A stretch of DNA of 64,000 nucleotides from Chloroflexota bacterium (GTDB taxonomy: Bacteria > Chloroflexota > Limnocylindria > Limnocylindrales > CSP1-4): the NCBI GenBank assembly GCA_015478725.1, contig JADMIG010000003.1:124001-188000 (forward strand), in the 5' to 3' direction. The translations under genes were made by a program, and so were the position numbers. How positions within the stretch are numbered: the first letter of the stretch is position 1; every line of letters begins with the position of its first letter. The notes beneath the pieces are model-generated. The model was not told where the DNA came from. It ran no database searches and saw only the letters and a list, made by a program, of their open reading frames with translations. This document shows, in pieces, positions 7,906 to 15,397 of this stretch.

Positions 7906-9552
7906 ATGACCCACTCCGCGGTCGCGGACGACGCCGCGTTCAACCTGACGCCTCGGGCGAAGCTCGAGATCCTCGGGGCGATTCTGCTCGCCCTGTTCCT
8001 CTTCGCTCTGGACCAGACGGTCGTGGGGACCGCGCTGCCGAGGATCGTCACCGATCTCAACGGCAATGACCTGTACACGTGGGCCGTCACCGTCTACCTC
8101 CTCACCGCGACGATCAGCGGGCCGATCTACGGCAAGCTGTCCGACCTCTTCGGTCGGCGGCCGATCGTGATCTGGGCGGTGGGACTCTTCCTCGTCAGTT
8201 CCGTCCTCGCCGGGCTCAGCCAGCAGATGTGGCAGCTCATCCTCTTCCGCGGCCTTCAGGGCCTCGGCGGCGGCGCGGTCTTCCCGATCGCGCTCGCCGT
8301 GGTCGCCGACCTCTACACGCCGGCCGAGCGCGGCAAATACCTCGGCCTCTTCGGGGCCGTGTTCGGTGTCGCGTCGCTCGTCGGACCGGGGATCGGCGGC
8401 TTCATCACGGACCAGTTCAGCTGGCACTGGATCTTCTTCGTCAACGTCCCGATCGGCCTCGTCTCGCTCATCATCCTCTGGCGCCTCCTGCCGCCGATCC
8501 GTCGACCCGAGGCGGCTCGCCACATCGACTACGTCGGGGCGCTGGTCTTCGCCCTGGCGATCGCGCCGTTCCTCATCGGCCTGACGAACAAGCAGAGCGG
8601 CCAGTGGACGGATCCCGCGGTCGGCGGGCTCATGGCCGTCGGCCTTGCCTTCGGTGCGCTGTTCGTCTTTATCGAATCGCGCGTCCCGGAGCCGATCGTC
8701 CCGCTCGACCTGTTCCGGATCCGGGCGTTCACGATCTCCGTGATCGCGATGTTCCTCGCTGCGTTCGGCTTCTTCACCGCGGTCATCTTCCTGCCGCGCT
8801 GGTTCCAGACCGTAGCCGGAGCGAGCGCCACCGAGTCCGGCTACAACCTCCTGCCGCTGCTCGCCGGCCTCATCGTCAGTGCGATCGCCTCGGGCCAGAT
8901 CGTCGCCCGGACCGGTCGGTACAAGGTCCTCATGTTCGGGTCGCTGCTCCTCCTCAGCCTGGGACTCTGGCTCCTCACGGGCCTGCGGTCCGAGACGGAC
9001 CGGCCCATCCTCTGGCTGTGGATGGTCCTGGCCGGGATCGGGATCGGTCCGTCGTTCGCGGTCTTCACCCTCATCGTTCAGAACACCGTCTCGCCGGATC
9101 GGATCGGGGTCGCGACGAGCAGCCTCACCTTCTTCCAGCAGATCGGCGGGACGGTGGGCCTGACAGTCGCCGGCACGATCTTCGCCGGCCGTCTGACGAC
9201 GGAGATCCCCGCCCAGCTCATCGCCGCCGGCGTTCCCCAGCCGCTCGTCGCGCAGTTCGCCGCCGGCGGTGGCGGTGGGGGAGGGGCTGCCCTCGACCTG
9301 ACGGGCACCGGCGATCTCGGTCTGCGGATCCTCGCGAGCCTGCCCGCTGCCGTGCGGCCGACGATCGAGCCGCTCATCCCGGCCATCGTGAACGGGATCC
9401 ACGAGGCGTTCTCGATCGCCCTCGCCTCCACCTTCTGGGTGGGCATCGCCGGGGCGCTCGCGGCCGCTGTCATCGTCGTGTTCCTCCGCGAAGAACCGAT
9501 GCGCACGACGTTCGAGTTCGCCGTCCCGGCAGCGGGGGAAGCGCTGGCCTGA
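7906..9552 (+). CDS. MFS drug exporter, DHA2 (EmrB/QacA) family
   Basis: A 548-residue transporter of the DHA2 family with about 14 transmembrane helices. Motif D1 (LDQTVVGTALPRI), motif A (GKLSDLFGRRP) and motif C (VFGVASLVGPGIGGFI) are all present, as in EmrB/QacA proton-driven multidrug exporters. An unusual Gly-rich loop with seven consecutive glycines (about residues 450-456) sits in the large loop before the last helix. The ATG at 7906 follows GAGGAACCACGA, a usable ribosome site. It is probably a separate unit from padR, 150 bp downstream, though read-through is possible. Confidence 0.92.
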   Translation: MTHSAVADDAAFNLTPRAKLEILGAILLALFLFALDQTVVGTALPRIVTDLNGNDLYTWAVTVYLLTATISGPIYGKLSDLFGRRPIVIWAVGLFLVSSVLAGLSQQMWQLILFRGLQGLGGGAVFPIALAVVADLYTPAERGKYLGLFGAVFGVASLVGPGIGGFITDQFSWHWIFFVNVPIGLVSLIILWRLLPPIRRPEAARHIDYVGALVFALAIAPFLIGLTNKQSGQWTDPAVGGLMAVGLAFGALFVFIESRVPEPIVPLDLFRIRAFTISVIAMFLAAFGFFTAVIFLPRWFQTVAGASATESGYNLLPLLAGLIVSAIASGQIVARTGRYKVLMFGSLLLLSLGLWLLTGLRSETDRPILWLWMVLAGIGIGPSFAVFTLIVQNTVSPDRIGVATSSLTFFQQIGGTVGLTVAGTIFAGRLTTEIPAQLIAAGVPQPLVAQFAAGGGGGGGAALDLTGTGDLGLRILASLPAAVRPTIEPLIPAIVNGIHEAFSIALASTFWVGIAGALAAAVIVVFLREEPMRTTFEFAVPAAGEALA

Positions 9553-9876
9553 CCCGGCTGACGATGGGGGCCGGCGATGGGTGGCGGGCGGCGTGAGCCC
9601 GCGCGGTCCGAGACCCGTCACCAGGAGCCCGCGCAGTCGTGACCCGGCGCCACGAGCCCGCGCAAGGGGGGTATATGGCCAATCTCTCGCCAGGCGAACG
9701 CAGGGCCGCACCTCGGCGGACCGCCAGCTCGTCAGGCTCCAGATTGGACACGTTCGAGAGCCGACCCAAGCGTGGGTGAGCACGGATCGGACCGGCCGCG
9801 CTCGCTCGATCGCACCGGATCCGGCTCCGCGAGTGTCACTGCGTTCCCTCCACGTGAATCTGGCCAGATGATCCGA
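9553..9876. repeat. Intergenic region with 30-bp imperfect repeats, left edge of the accessory island
   Basis: No gene is seen. GAGCCCGCGC occurs three times at 9595, 9625 and 9654 (period 30 and 29), with partly conserved spacer text (GTC..GACCCG..). A 12-bp palindrome ATCTGGCCAGAT lies near 9858. The area marks the change from housekeeping genes to the restriction/defence block. Confidence 0.45.
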
Positions 9877-9969
9877 TCAGGCCGGCACCTCGATCAGTCG
9901 CCAGACAGGCGGATCGATCTCCTTGAGCGAGACCTTGAGGGTGAAGACGACGCCGATCCGGGTGTGCAT
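9877..9969 (-). pseudogene. Fragment of a pRiA4b ORF-3-like protein
   Basis: A 30-codon frame starts 4 nt after the hsdM stop. It encodes HTRIGVVFTLKVSL, then KEIDPPVWRLIEVP, which matches the N-terminal strand-turn of plasmid pRiA4b ORF-3-like proteins (usual form LKVTLKGIxPPVWRRIxVP). The full family domain is over 100 residues, so this is a truncated remnant ending at TGA 9877-9879. These genes are frequent passengers on plasmids and defence islands; here it marks an erosion or junction point. Confidence 0.5.
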
Positions 9970-9973
9970 GGGG

Positions 9974-11494
9974 TCAGACTTCGCGAAGCAGCGAGCGCAA
10001 CTCGGCGATCGCCGCGTCCACCTCGCGGCCGCGAGCCTCGATGATGTCGAGCAGCTCCTCCGGCGTCCGGGTGTCCACCTCCGTCCGGGCGTTCGGGTTG
10101 ACGGCCTTGAGGTCGTAGCCGCGCCGCTCGATCTCCTCGCGCGATAGCGTCCACGAGTGGTCCGACCCGGCCCTCGACGGGAGCAAAGCGAAGAACTCGT
10201 CGAACCGGTCAACCGTCAGCGGCTGCTTCTTCGTCACCTTGACGTCGGAGAGGTCGTAGTACCAGACCCGCTCGGTCGGGCCGCCCCGCGTGAAGAAGAG
10301 GAGGTTCGTCTTCACGCCCGCACCAGCGGAGGAGAAGACGCCCGGCGGCAGCGAGAGGATGCACCACAGGTCGCAGTCGTCGAGGAGCTTGCGCTTGGTC
10401 TGGACGAACGCCGTCTCGGTCGTCCGGAACAGGACGCCCTCGTCGATGACCATCCCGCAGCGGCCTCCCGGCTTGAGCGCGCCGATGACGTGCTGGAGGA
10501 AGAGCACCTGGGTAGCGCCGGTCTTGTAGGCGAAGTTCGTCTGGGCTTCCTTGCCCTCCTTGCCACCGAACGGCGGGTTCATGAGCACCACATCGAACAG
10601 CGCCGGTGCACCGCTGAACAGCCCGCCGTAGACCTCCTGGCCGGTGAGCGTGTTGCCGTGCCAGATATGCGGCTGGTCGATGCCGTGGAGGACGAGGTTG
10701 GCGAGCGCGATCGGGTAGACGAGGTCCGCCTTCTCCCGACCCCAGAACGCGCCCTCGCGCAACGTCCGGAGTTGGTCCGCGGTCGCGCCCGGGCCGAGCC
10801 GCTCGCGCATCCACTCGAACGCCTGGGCGAGGAAGCCGCCGGTCCCGCAGCCGGGGTCGTAGACCGTCTCGCCGGCCTTCGGGTCGATCGCCCGGACCAT
10901 CGCCCGGATGACCTGCCGCGGGGTGAAGAACTGGCCGCCGTCGTTGTTCTTCTCGCCCATCTTGAGGAGCAGGCCCTCGTAGGCCTGGCTCAGGGTGAAG
11001 AGGTGCGTCTGGTCCACGGCCTCGAGGCGGATCGCATCCACCCGATCGAGGATGTCGAGGAGGTTGCGCTCCGTGTCGACGCCGACCTTGTCGACGGCAG
11101 AGACGACCTGGCTGATGACGCGCTGTCGCGCGCTCGCGCCGGCCCGTTCGCCCAACCCGCGCAGGTACGGCAGCAGCTCTCCGTTGACGAACGGCAGGAA
11201 CGCACCCATCGCGCCCTGGCCCAGTTCTATCCGTTTCGCGCCGTCCGGCGCGGCCCAGTCCCGCCAGCGGAACGGCGCGGCCAGCGATGGCCCGAAGCTC
11301 ACGTCGAGCGCCGCCGCCTCCTCCGCCTCGAGCTCCTCCCGCTCGTCGAGGATGCGCAGGAAGAGCAGCCACGAGAGCTCCGGCACGTACTGGAGGGCGC
11401 CCGCGTAGTTCGACCGCCGCATGACGTCCGCGATCTGCTTGATCGCGGCGTTGACGGACGAGGGCGTGGCGAGGCGTCGAGTCGCAATCGTCAT
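9974..11494 (-). CDS. hsdM: Type I restriction-modification DNA methyltransferase subunit HsdM
   Basis: A 506-residue N6-adenine methylase subunit. The N-terminal HsdM helical bundle (about 10-135) includes RRSNYAGALQYVPELSWLLFL, followed by GQFFTPRQVIRAMV, motif I DPGCGTGGF (about 213-221, AdoMet) and the catalytic NPPFGG (about 306-311). The frame also allows a TTG start at 11518; ATG 11494 is preferred. It should form the M2S methylase with HsdS encoded at 14.2-15.4 kb. Unusually, hsdM is separated from hsdS and hsdR by about 2.7 kb carrying other genes, mostly on the other strand. Confidence 0.93.
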   Translation of the reverse strand: MTIATRRLATPSSVNAAIKQIADVMRRSNYAGALQYVPELSWLLFLRILDEREELEAEEAAALDVSFGPSLAAPFRWRDWAAPDGAKRIELGQGAMGAFLPFVNGELLPYLRGLGERAGASARQRVISQVVSAVDKVGVDTERNLLDILDRVDAIRLEAVDQTHLFTLSQAYEGLLLKMGEKNNDGGQFFTPRQVIRAMVRAIDPKAGETVYDPGCGTGGFLAQAFEWMRERLGPGATADQLRTLREGAFWGREKADLVYPIALANLVLHGIDQPHIWHGNTLTGQEVYGGLFSGAPALFDVVLMNPPFGGKEGKEAQTNFAYKTGATQVLFLQHVIGALKPGGRCGMVIDEGVLFRTTETAFVQTKRKLLDDCDLWCILSLPPGVFSSAGAGVKTNLLFFTRGGPTERVWYYDLSDVKVTKKQPLTVDRFDEFFALLPSRAGSDHSWTLSREEIERRGYDLKAVNPNARTEVDTRTPEELLDIIEARGREVDAAIAELRSLLREV

Positions 11495-11563
11495 TCTGTT
11501 CAGATTATCGTCGGGCAATCGCCGGCGAAGGACGATGGGTCACGATGTGCTTGAGCATTCGCT

Positions 11564-11989
11564 TCAAGGTGCTGCCGCGGCGACTGGAACGTGATCGACC
11601 CAAAATCGGAATGGTGGCGCCTGCGCCACGCCGTTGAGCTCCATTGCGAGCTTGAACCCGCCTGGGTGTGGAATCGGGAATGGGCCTCGGACCGCCATGA
11701 GGGTCCGGAGGTCCTGGCCCGGCTTTGCGCCCGGCGGTCGGCCTGTCTCCATGGTGAACTCAAGGGCAACCGCCGCTTTCTCATCCTCATCGACGATCTT
11801 GAGCGTAACTGCGAACGTCCGGTTCGCTTCTCCCCACGCGACCAACACCGAACAGGCGATGTCGGCGTTGAGAACGGCGAACGGCTCAAAGGCCGGAGCC
11901 GTGTGACGCTCCACCCCACCCCCAAGGATGAAGATCTTGCCGTTCACAGCTTCGGCCCCATCGGCCAGGATCAGGAACTCCTGTTGCAT
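11564..11989 (-). CDS. DUF6941-like protein of unknown function
   Basis: A 141-residue protein beginning QQEFLILADGAEAVNGKIFILGGG, the recognisable start of DUF6941-type proteins, which are common as singletons in actinobacteria and Chloroflexota. The middle alternates beta strands (IACSVLVAWGEA, FAVTLKIVDED) and the C-terminus ends in a short Ala tail. No catalytic residues stand out. ATG 11989 follows GAGGAGAG; a GTG at 12040 is possible but adds a poorly conserved leader. The gene is divergent from the toxin-antitoxin pair, and the palindrome at 12032-12050 lies in its promoter. It reads towards hsdM, 70 bp downstream. Confidence 0.78.
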   Translation of the reverse strand: MQQEFLILADGAEAVNGKIFILGGGVERHTAPAFEPFAVLNADIACSVLVAWGEANRTFAVTLKIVDEDEKAAVALEFTMETGRPPGAKPGQDLRTLMAVRGPFPIPHPGGFKLAMELNGVAQAPPFRFWVDHVPVAAAAP

Positions 11990-12031
11990 CTCTCCTCGTC
12001 CTCTCTGCACCACCTGCTCTGCCTTGACCGT

Positions 12032-12050
12032 GTAATACACATCGTATTAC
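12032..12050. promoter_or_regulatory. Palindromic operator in overlapping divergent promoters
   Basis: GTAATAC-ACATC-GTATTAC is a perfect 7-5-7 inverted repeat. On the minus strand TTGACA (12059-12054) and TATTAC (12037-12032) are 16 nt apart; on the plus strand TTGACC (12024-12029) and TATTAC (12045-12050) are 15 nt apart. One bound dimer would cover the -10 of both promoters. The RHH antitoxin encoded at 12359 is the likely ligand (inference). Confidence 0.55.
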
Positions 12051-12080
12051 AGTTGTCAATCACGACAGAGGACAACAGCG

Positions 12081-12362
12081 ATGTGGCTTGACGTCATCGC
12101 GCTCGTCTTTGACCCTGTGAGCGAGGCAAAGCTCGCTCAACATCGGGTCTCCCTCGAGGAAACGCTCGAAGTGCTCGACGGGGAGCCTCGCTTCTTCGTC
12201 AACAGGCGCGGCCGCCGAGCCTCGCATGTGATGGTCGGCCCCACCGCGTCGGGGCGTTTGCTCGTCGTGCCGATCGAAGATTGGGGTCGCGCAGTCTGGC
12301 GTCCGGTCACTGCATTCGAAGCGAACAGCGGGCAGATCATGAGATACAGGAGGTCGCTATGA
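12081..12362 (+). CDS. BrnT-like toxin of a type II toxin-antitoxin pair
   Basis: A 93-residue basic protein with the BrnT/RelE-fold pattern: a start resembling FDPVSEAKLAQHRVSLEETL (compare the HGVSFEEA helix of BrnT), then strands GRRASHVMVGPTASGRLLVV and a C-terminal helix ending RYRRSL. BrnT toxins are ribosome-dependent or free RNases that stop translation. It overlaps the RHH gene by ATGA and precedes it, the normal brnT-brnA order. The typical BrnT tryptophan-aspartate start is not conserved, so DUF4258-like is an alternative label. Expression is probably autorepressed through the palindrome at 12032. Confidence 0.68.
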   Translation: MWLDVIALVFDPVSEAKLAQHRVSLEETLEVLDGEPRFFVNRRGRRASHVMVGPTASGRLLVVPIEDWGRAVWRPVTAFEANSGQIMRYRRSL

Positions 12363-12679
12363 GTCACCCGGTCGATCCCGAAGAAGACGTCGAATTGGGC
12401 GCTCAGGTCGAAGCACGCACCCGCCCGACCGCCGGGGCGGTCATCGCGGTCCGCGTCCCTCGTGACTTGCTCGCGCGGATCACGGACTATGCGGTACTGC
12501 GTGGCATGACGGTCTCCGAAGTCATACGGGATGGCGCAGAGCGGCTCGTTGGCGGAACAGTCGCACTGTCCCACCACGTCACTGGACCACGGGTGGAGGG
12601 CCCTCGGGTCATCCCCGGCTCACCATCACGTGGCGGGAGCAGCCAGACCGTCGACGCAGACGAGGTGAGGGCTCGATAA
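12359..12679 (+). CDS. Ribbon-helix-helix antitoxin (BrnA/CopG-like)
   Basis: A 106-residue protein. The central VIAVRVPRDLLARITDYAVLR followed by MTVSEVIRDGAERLV (about 32-66) is a ribbon-helix-helix DNA-binding fold. An acidic N-terminus and a disordered Gly/Pro/Ser-rich C-terminus flank it. AGGAGG lies 7 nt before the ATG, within the end of the toxin gene, giving strong, coupled antitoxin synthesis. It should neutralise the upstream BrnT-like toxin and bind the palindrome at 12032-12050. The tail is longer than in standard BrnA. Confidence 0.7.
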   Translation: MSHPVDPEEDVELGAQVEARTRPTAGAVIAVRVPRDLLARITDYAVLRGMTVSEVIRDGAERLVGGTVALSHHVTGPRVEGPRVIPGSPSRGGSSQTVDADEVRAR

Positions 12680-12726
12680 ACCGCCATGCAATCGACGACG
12701 AGGCCGTTGACGACGACGGACTCCCG

Positions 12727-13137
12727 ATGCGGGAGCTCGACTCCTCGCGAACGATCCCCAACCCGTTCGCCGAACTCGGCCGAAACGGCACCACGATCAG
12801 CGTCGTTTCGGACGACCCGATGAGTCGGACCCACCTCGTGATCGCCACACGGCGGGGACGCAGGTGGTGGATCGGATTCCCGGAACTACCGATCCGCGAC
12901 ACCCGCGTCGCTCGAGGCAGGCTGACCGAGCACGCGAGGGCGATCGTCAGTGAGGCTCTGGGGGTCGATCCATCGAGCTTTAACCTCGAGGTTCGAATGC
13001 CCGCATTAGCTGCAGAACCGCCGATCGGCGGGAACGCCATGACTTCGAAGAAACGTGCGGCCGACCCTGACATTTCCGCTCGTTACGACGTGGGCGACGC
13101 GATCCCGATGCCAGCATCATCATCGTTGGATCAGTGA
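12727..13137 (+). CDS. HicB-like orphan protein
   Basis: A 136-residue protein. The stretch THLVIATRRGRRWWIGFPEL, then RGRLTEHARAIVSEALGV and DPSSFNLEVRM follows the HicB partial RNase-H pattern (strand, Trp-rich strand, helix with an aliphatic face, strand). No HicA toxin of about 60 residues is visible beside it, so it may be an orphan antitoxin-like regulator. Either ATG 12727 or the internal ATG 12820 could be the start. It overlaps a tiny downstream frame by GTGA. It sits between the BrnT/RHH pair and the broken ung gene. Confidence 0.55.
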   Translation: MRELDSSRTIPNPFAELGRNGTTISVVSDDPMSRTHLVIATRRGRRWWIGFPELPIRDTRVARGRLTEHARAIVSEALGVDPSSFNLEVRMPALAAEPPIGGNAMTSKKRAADPDISARYDVGDAIPMPASSSLDQ

Positions 13138-13238
13138 CCGTGGAGCGTCAGCCGGTCGAGCCGAATGTCGTCAGAGAACTCGCACGATTGGGTCAGGAGG
13201 CGCAGCGATGGCTCTCGCAGCAAAGCCCGCGCCGCTAG
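13134..13238 (+). CDS. Possible 34-residue protein coupled to the HicB-like gene
   Basis: GTG at 13134 overlaps the preceding stop as GTGA and opens a 34-codon frame ending in TAG 13236-13238. The peptide (TVERQPVEPNVVRELARLG, then QEAQRWLSQQSPRR) is predicted to be one amphipathic helix. It overlaps the start of the next gene by 31 nt in another frame. The coupling signal is the only support for translation; it could also just be leader sequence for the next gene. Confidence 0.33.
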   Translation: MTVERQPVEPNVVRELARLGQEAQRWLSQQSPRR

Positions 13239-13480
13239 CGCTCGTCCACTTCCTGGTCGTCTACAACGGACGGGAGCGGCGGATCGAACGACGCGAGGTC
13301 TTTCACGACGAAGAGCGCGCCATCGCCGCGTATACAGCCGCAGAAGGCGAGTACCGAGGCCGGGCCGAGGTCGAGGTGGTGCTCCTTGGCTCCGACTCCC
13401 TCGAGACGCTGCGCCAGACCCACGGGGTCTATTTTGAATCGGGGTCGGAGCCTGACCTTCCTTCGCTGCCTCCGTCCTGA
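13208..13480 (+). CDS. Small protein of unknown function (90 aa)
   Basis: A 90-residue alpha/beta protein starting at ATG 13208, with AGGAGG about 7 nt upstream. Recognisable blocks are LVHFLVVYNGRERRIERREVF, EERAIAAYTAAEGEYR and VEVVLLGSDSLETLRQTH. This pattern (strand, acidic helix with Tyr, strand, helix ending in THxxYF) resembles small uncharacterised proteins frequently found beside toxin-antitoxin and restriction genes. No catalytic motif is seen. It lies 16 bp before the broken ung gene on the same strand. Confidence 0.62.
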   Translation: MALAAKPAPLALVHFLVVYNGRERRIERREVFHDEERAIAAYTAAEGEYRGRAEVEVVLLGSDSLETLRQTHGVYFESGSEPDLPSLPPS

Positions 13481-13496
13481 GCCGATACCTCCCCGG

Positions 13497-14215
13497 ATGT
13501 GCCTGAAGCTCGTGCTGACCGAGGGCGTTCCGCCGGACTGGCGTAACGCCCTCGGCGCCGCGCTGACGACCCCGTCGTTCGAGCGACTGTCGACCTTCGT
13601 CGCCGGTGAACGCGCCCGGACGGACACGGCGATCTACCCGGCTGAGACCGCCGTCTTCGCGGCTCTCCGGCTCACTCCGCTCGCCTCGGTCCGGGCAGTG
13701 ATCCTCGGGCAGGACCCGTACCACGGCGAGGGTCAGGCGCACGGCCTCGCGTTCTCGGTGCCCATCGGGAAAGCTCCGCCGCCGTCGCTTCGCAATATCC
13801 TCGATGAGTGGCACGCGGATCTTGGTCTTCCGATGCCCGCCCGCGGCTCCCTCGAGCCCTGGGATCGCACGGAGTATTGCTCCTCAACGCGACGCTCACG
13901 GTCCGCCGAGGCAAGGCGAACAGCCATCACGGCCAGGGCTGGGAGGACCTCACGAACGAGATCGTCCGCGTCATCGCCGCGAAGCGCGAGCCGGTGGCGT
14001 TCCTCCTCTGGAGCAGAAGCGCCCAGCGCAAGCGAGGCCTCATCGGCGAATGGCACATCGTTGTCGAGTCGACGCATCCGTCGCCGCTATCGGCGCGACG
14101 GTCCTCCTCCGGGACCCCGCCGTTCATCGGGAGTCGCCCCTTCAGCGGGGCCAACACTGCTCTCAGGGAGCGCGGCGCGTCACCGATCGATTGGAGTCTT
14201 CGGTCGACCGACTGA
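13497..14215 (+). pseudogene. ung: Uracil-DNA glycosylase with a single-base frameshift
   Basis: The first 124 codons encode a normal family-1 UDG start, including the catalytic water-activating loop ILGQDPYHGEGQAHGLAFSV and PPSLRNIL. At GSLEPWDR the frame breaks (about 13868). One base later the other frame continues with GVLLLNATLTVR, GKANSHHGQGWE and STHPSPLSARR (the DNA-intercalating HPSP loop) to TGA at 14213-14215. Restoring one C at 13868/13869 gives an intact protein of about 239 residues, the usual length. Ung removes uracil from DNA. Either a recent inactivating deletion or a sequencing/assembly error would explain it. It is the only housekeeping-type repair gene inside the defence island. 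Confidence 0.87.
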
Positions 14216-14224
14216 GGCGCCCGA

Positions 14225-15397
14225 TCATGGGGCAACGTCGGCGAAGGCCCGTCGGAGCATCGCAGCTGGCAGCGCCTCGATCGTTTCGAGCTCGGCTTCG
14301 ATCGCCTGCGTCATCGAGTCGATCGCAGCGAGTCGGTCGCGAAGTTCGGCTGCGATCCGACGCTGCTCGTCGATGAGAGGCAACCGAACTGTCAGGCCCG
14401 CGAGGCGAATGGCCGGGAGATGCGCGATGGTGGTTGCCGCATGGTCTCCGGTGAACTCTCCCCGAAGAGCGCCCAACCAGAGTCGATACATGAGGAACCG
14501 AGGATCGGCGTGGTCGGCGATGGGCCTCAAGCGATGCAGGGCCTTCTGATAGCAGCAGCGGTTAATCTCGCCCGACCATATCGCGGCGCGACCCGGCTCT
14601 CCGCCCTCGCACACGAGGAGGTCGCCTGGTTGGAGCAGGAACTTGCGCTCCTCCTCTTCGGCAAAGTCCATCTCGTGGACTTCCGTTAGCTCGAACCGGT
14701 CCCACTGCACGTTGGCGTTGCGAAGATACGGAACCGGTCGAAGACCGGTCCTGCTCGCTGGCGACAGCATCTTTCCCAGCTGGATCTTCACAGCATCGCG
14801 AAGCTGGACTTCCTGCCAGCCGACGAGCGATCCCTCTAGCGCCTGAGCGAGGCATCCTTGAACGAGGCCGTGGGCGGTGTCGCGACGCGATGCGCTCGCG
14901 GCCCGGGCGCTATCGACGACGGCGAGTTGCTCGGCCACCTGAACGGCGACGCGATGCTGCTCCTCCGCATCGACTGGAAGATCGATCCGGACATCAAGGA
15001 TCTCGTCAAGGCGAATGCGCGGCAACTGGCCCGGAGTCTCGTCGATCGGGGCTTTCGCGAGGAAGGTCGGACTACGCATGAACGCCGCCACATACTCCGG
15101 CACGATGGCGTCGCCGACCCGGAAGACGTATTGGTCCACTGAGCAGTAACCCTCGAAGTCGGCCACCCAGACCTTATTGAGATACGGGCGGAGGTAGCCG
15201 TAGACGATGTCGCCTGGGTGGAACCGCGCCTTCCGGCCGGTCAGCTCCTCGAGGCGAATGGGAACGGATCCCATGCGACGGCCGGTGCCGGGCTCGATGT
15301 GCTCCAACCCGACGAACGTCGCCTCTCCGACCGGACGGTCTCTCGGGTGCACGATCTCATTGCGCGGTTCGAGGATGGACCGAAGCGCGACAGTCAC
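14225..15397 (-). CDS. hsdS: Type I restriction-modification specificity subunit HsdS
   Basis: A 390-residue specificity subunit with two target-recognition domains. TRD1 (about 1-140) contains FVGLEHIEPGTGRR and PGDIVYGYLRPYLNKV, and is followed by the first conserved helix (EEQHRVAVQVAEQLAVVDSA). TRD2 (about 175-330) contains VPYLRNANVQWDRF and LQPGDLLVCEGGEPGRAA, with a closing coiled coil (DEQRRIAAELRDRLAAIDSM). GTG 15397 overlaps the hsdR stop as GTGA, so the two are co-translated. It should direct HsdM (9974-11494) and HsdR to a bipartite DNA site. Its 3' end abuts the convergent broken ung gene. Confidence 0.92.
   Translation of the reverse strand: MTVALRSILEPRNEIVHPRDRPVGEATFVGLEHIEPGTGRRMGSVPIRLEELTGRKARFHPGDIVYGYLRPYLNKVWVADFEGYCSVDQYVFRVGDAIVPEYVAAFMRSPTFLAKAPIDETPGQLPRIRLDEILDVRIDLPVDAEEQHRVAVQVAEQLAVVDSARAASASRRDTAHGLVQGCLAQALEGSLVGWQEVQLRDAVKIQLGKMLSPASRTGLRPVPYLRNANVQWDRFELTEVHEMDFAEEEERKFLLQPGDLLVCEGGEPGRAAIWSGEINRCCYQKALHRLRPIADHADPRFLMYRLWLGALRGEFTGDHAATTIAHLPAIRLAGLTVRLPLIDEQRRIAAELRDRLAAIDSMTQAIEAELETIEALPAAMLRRAFADVAP

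Noticed and set aside
13386-14549. A single fused 387-residue protein containing UDG
   Set aside because: After GSLEPWDR the frame is Ser/Arg-rich nonsense while the true UDG sequence continues in the other frame; it is a frameshift.
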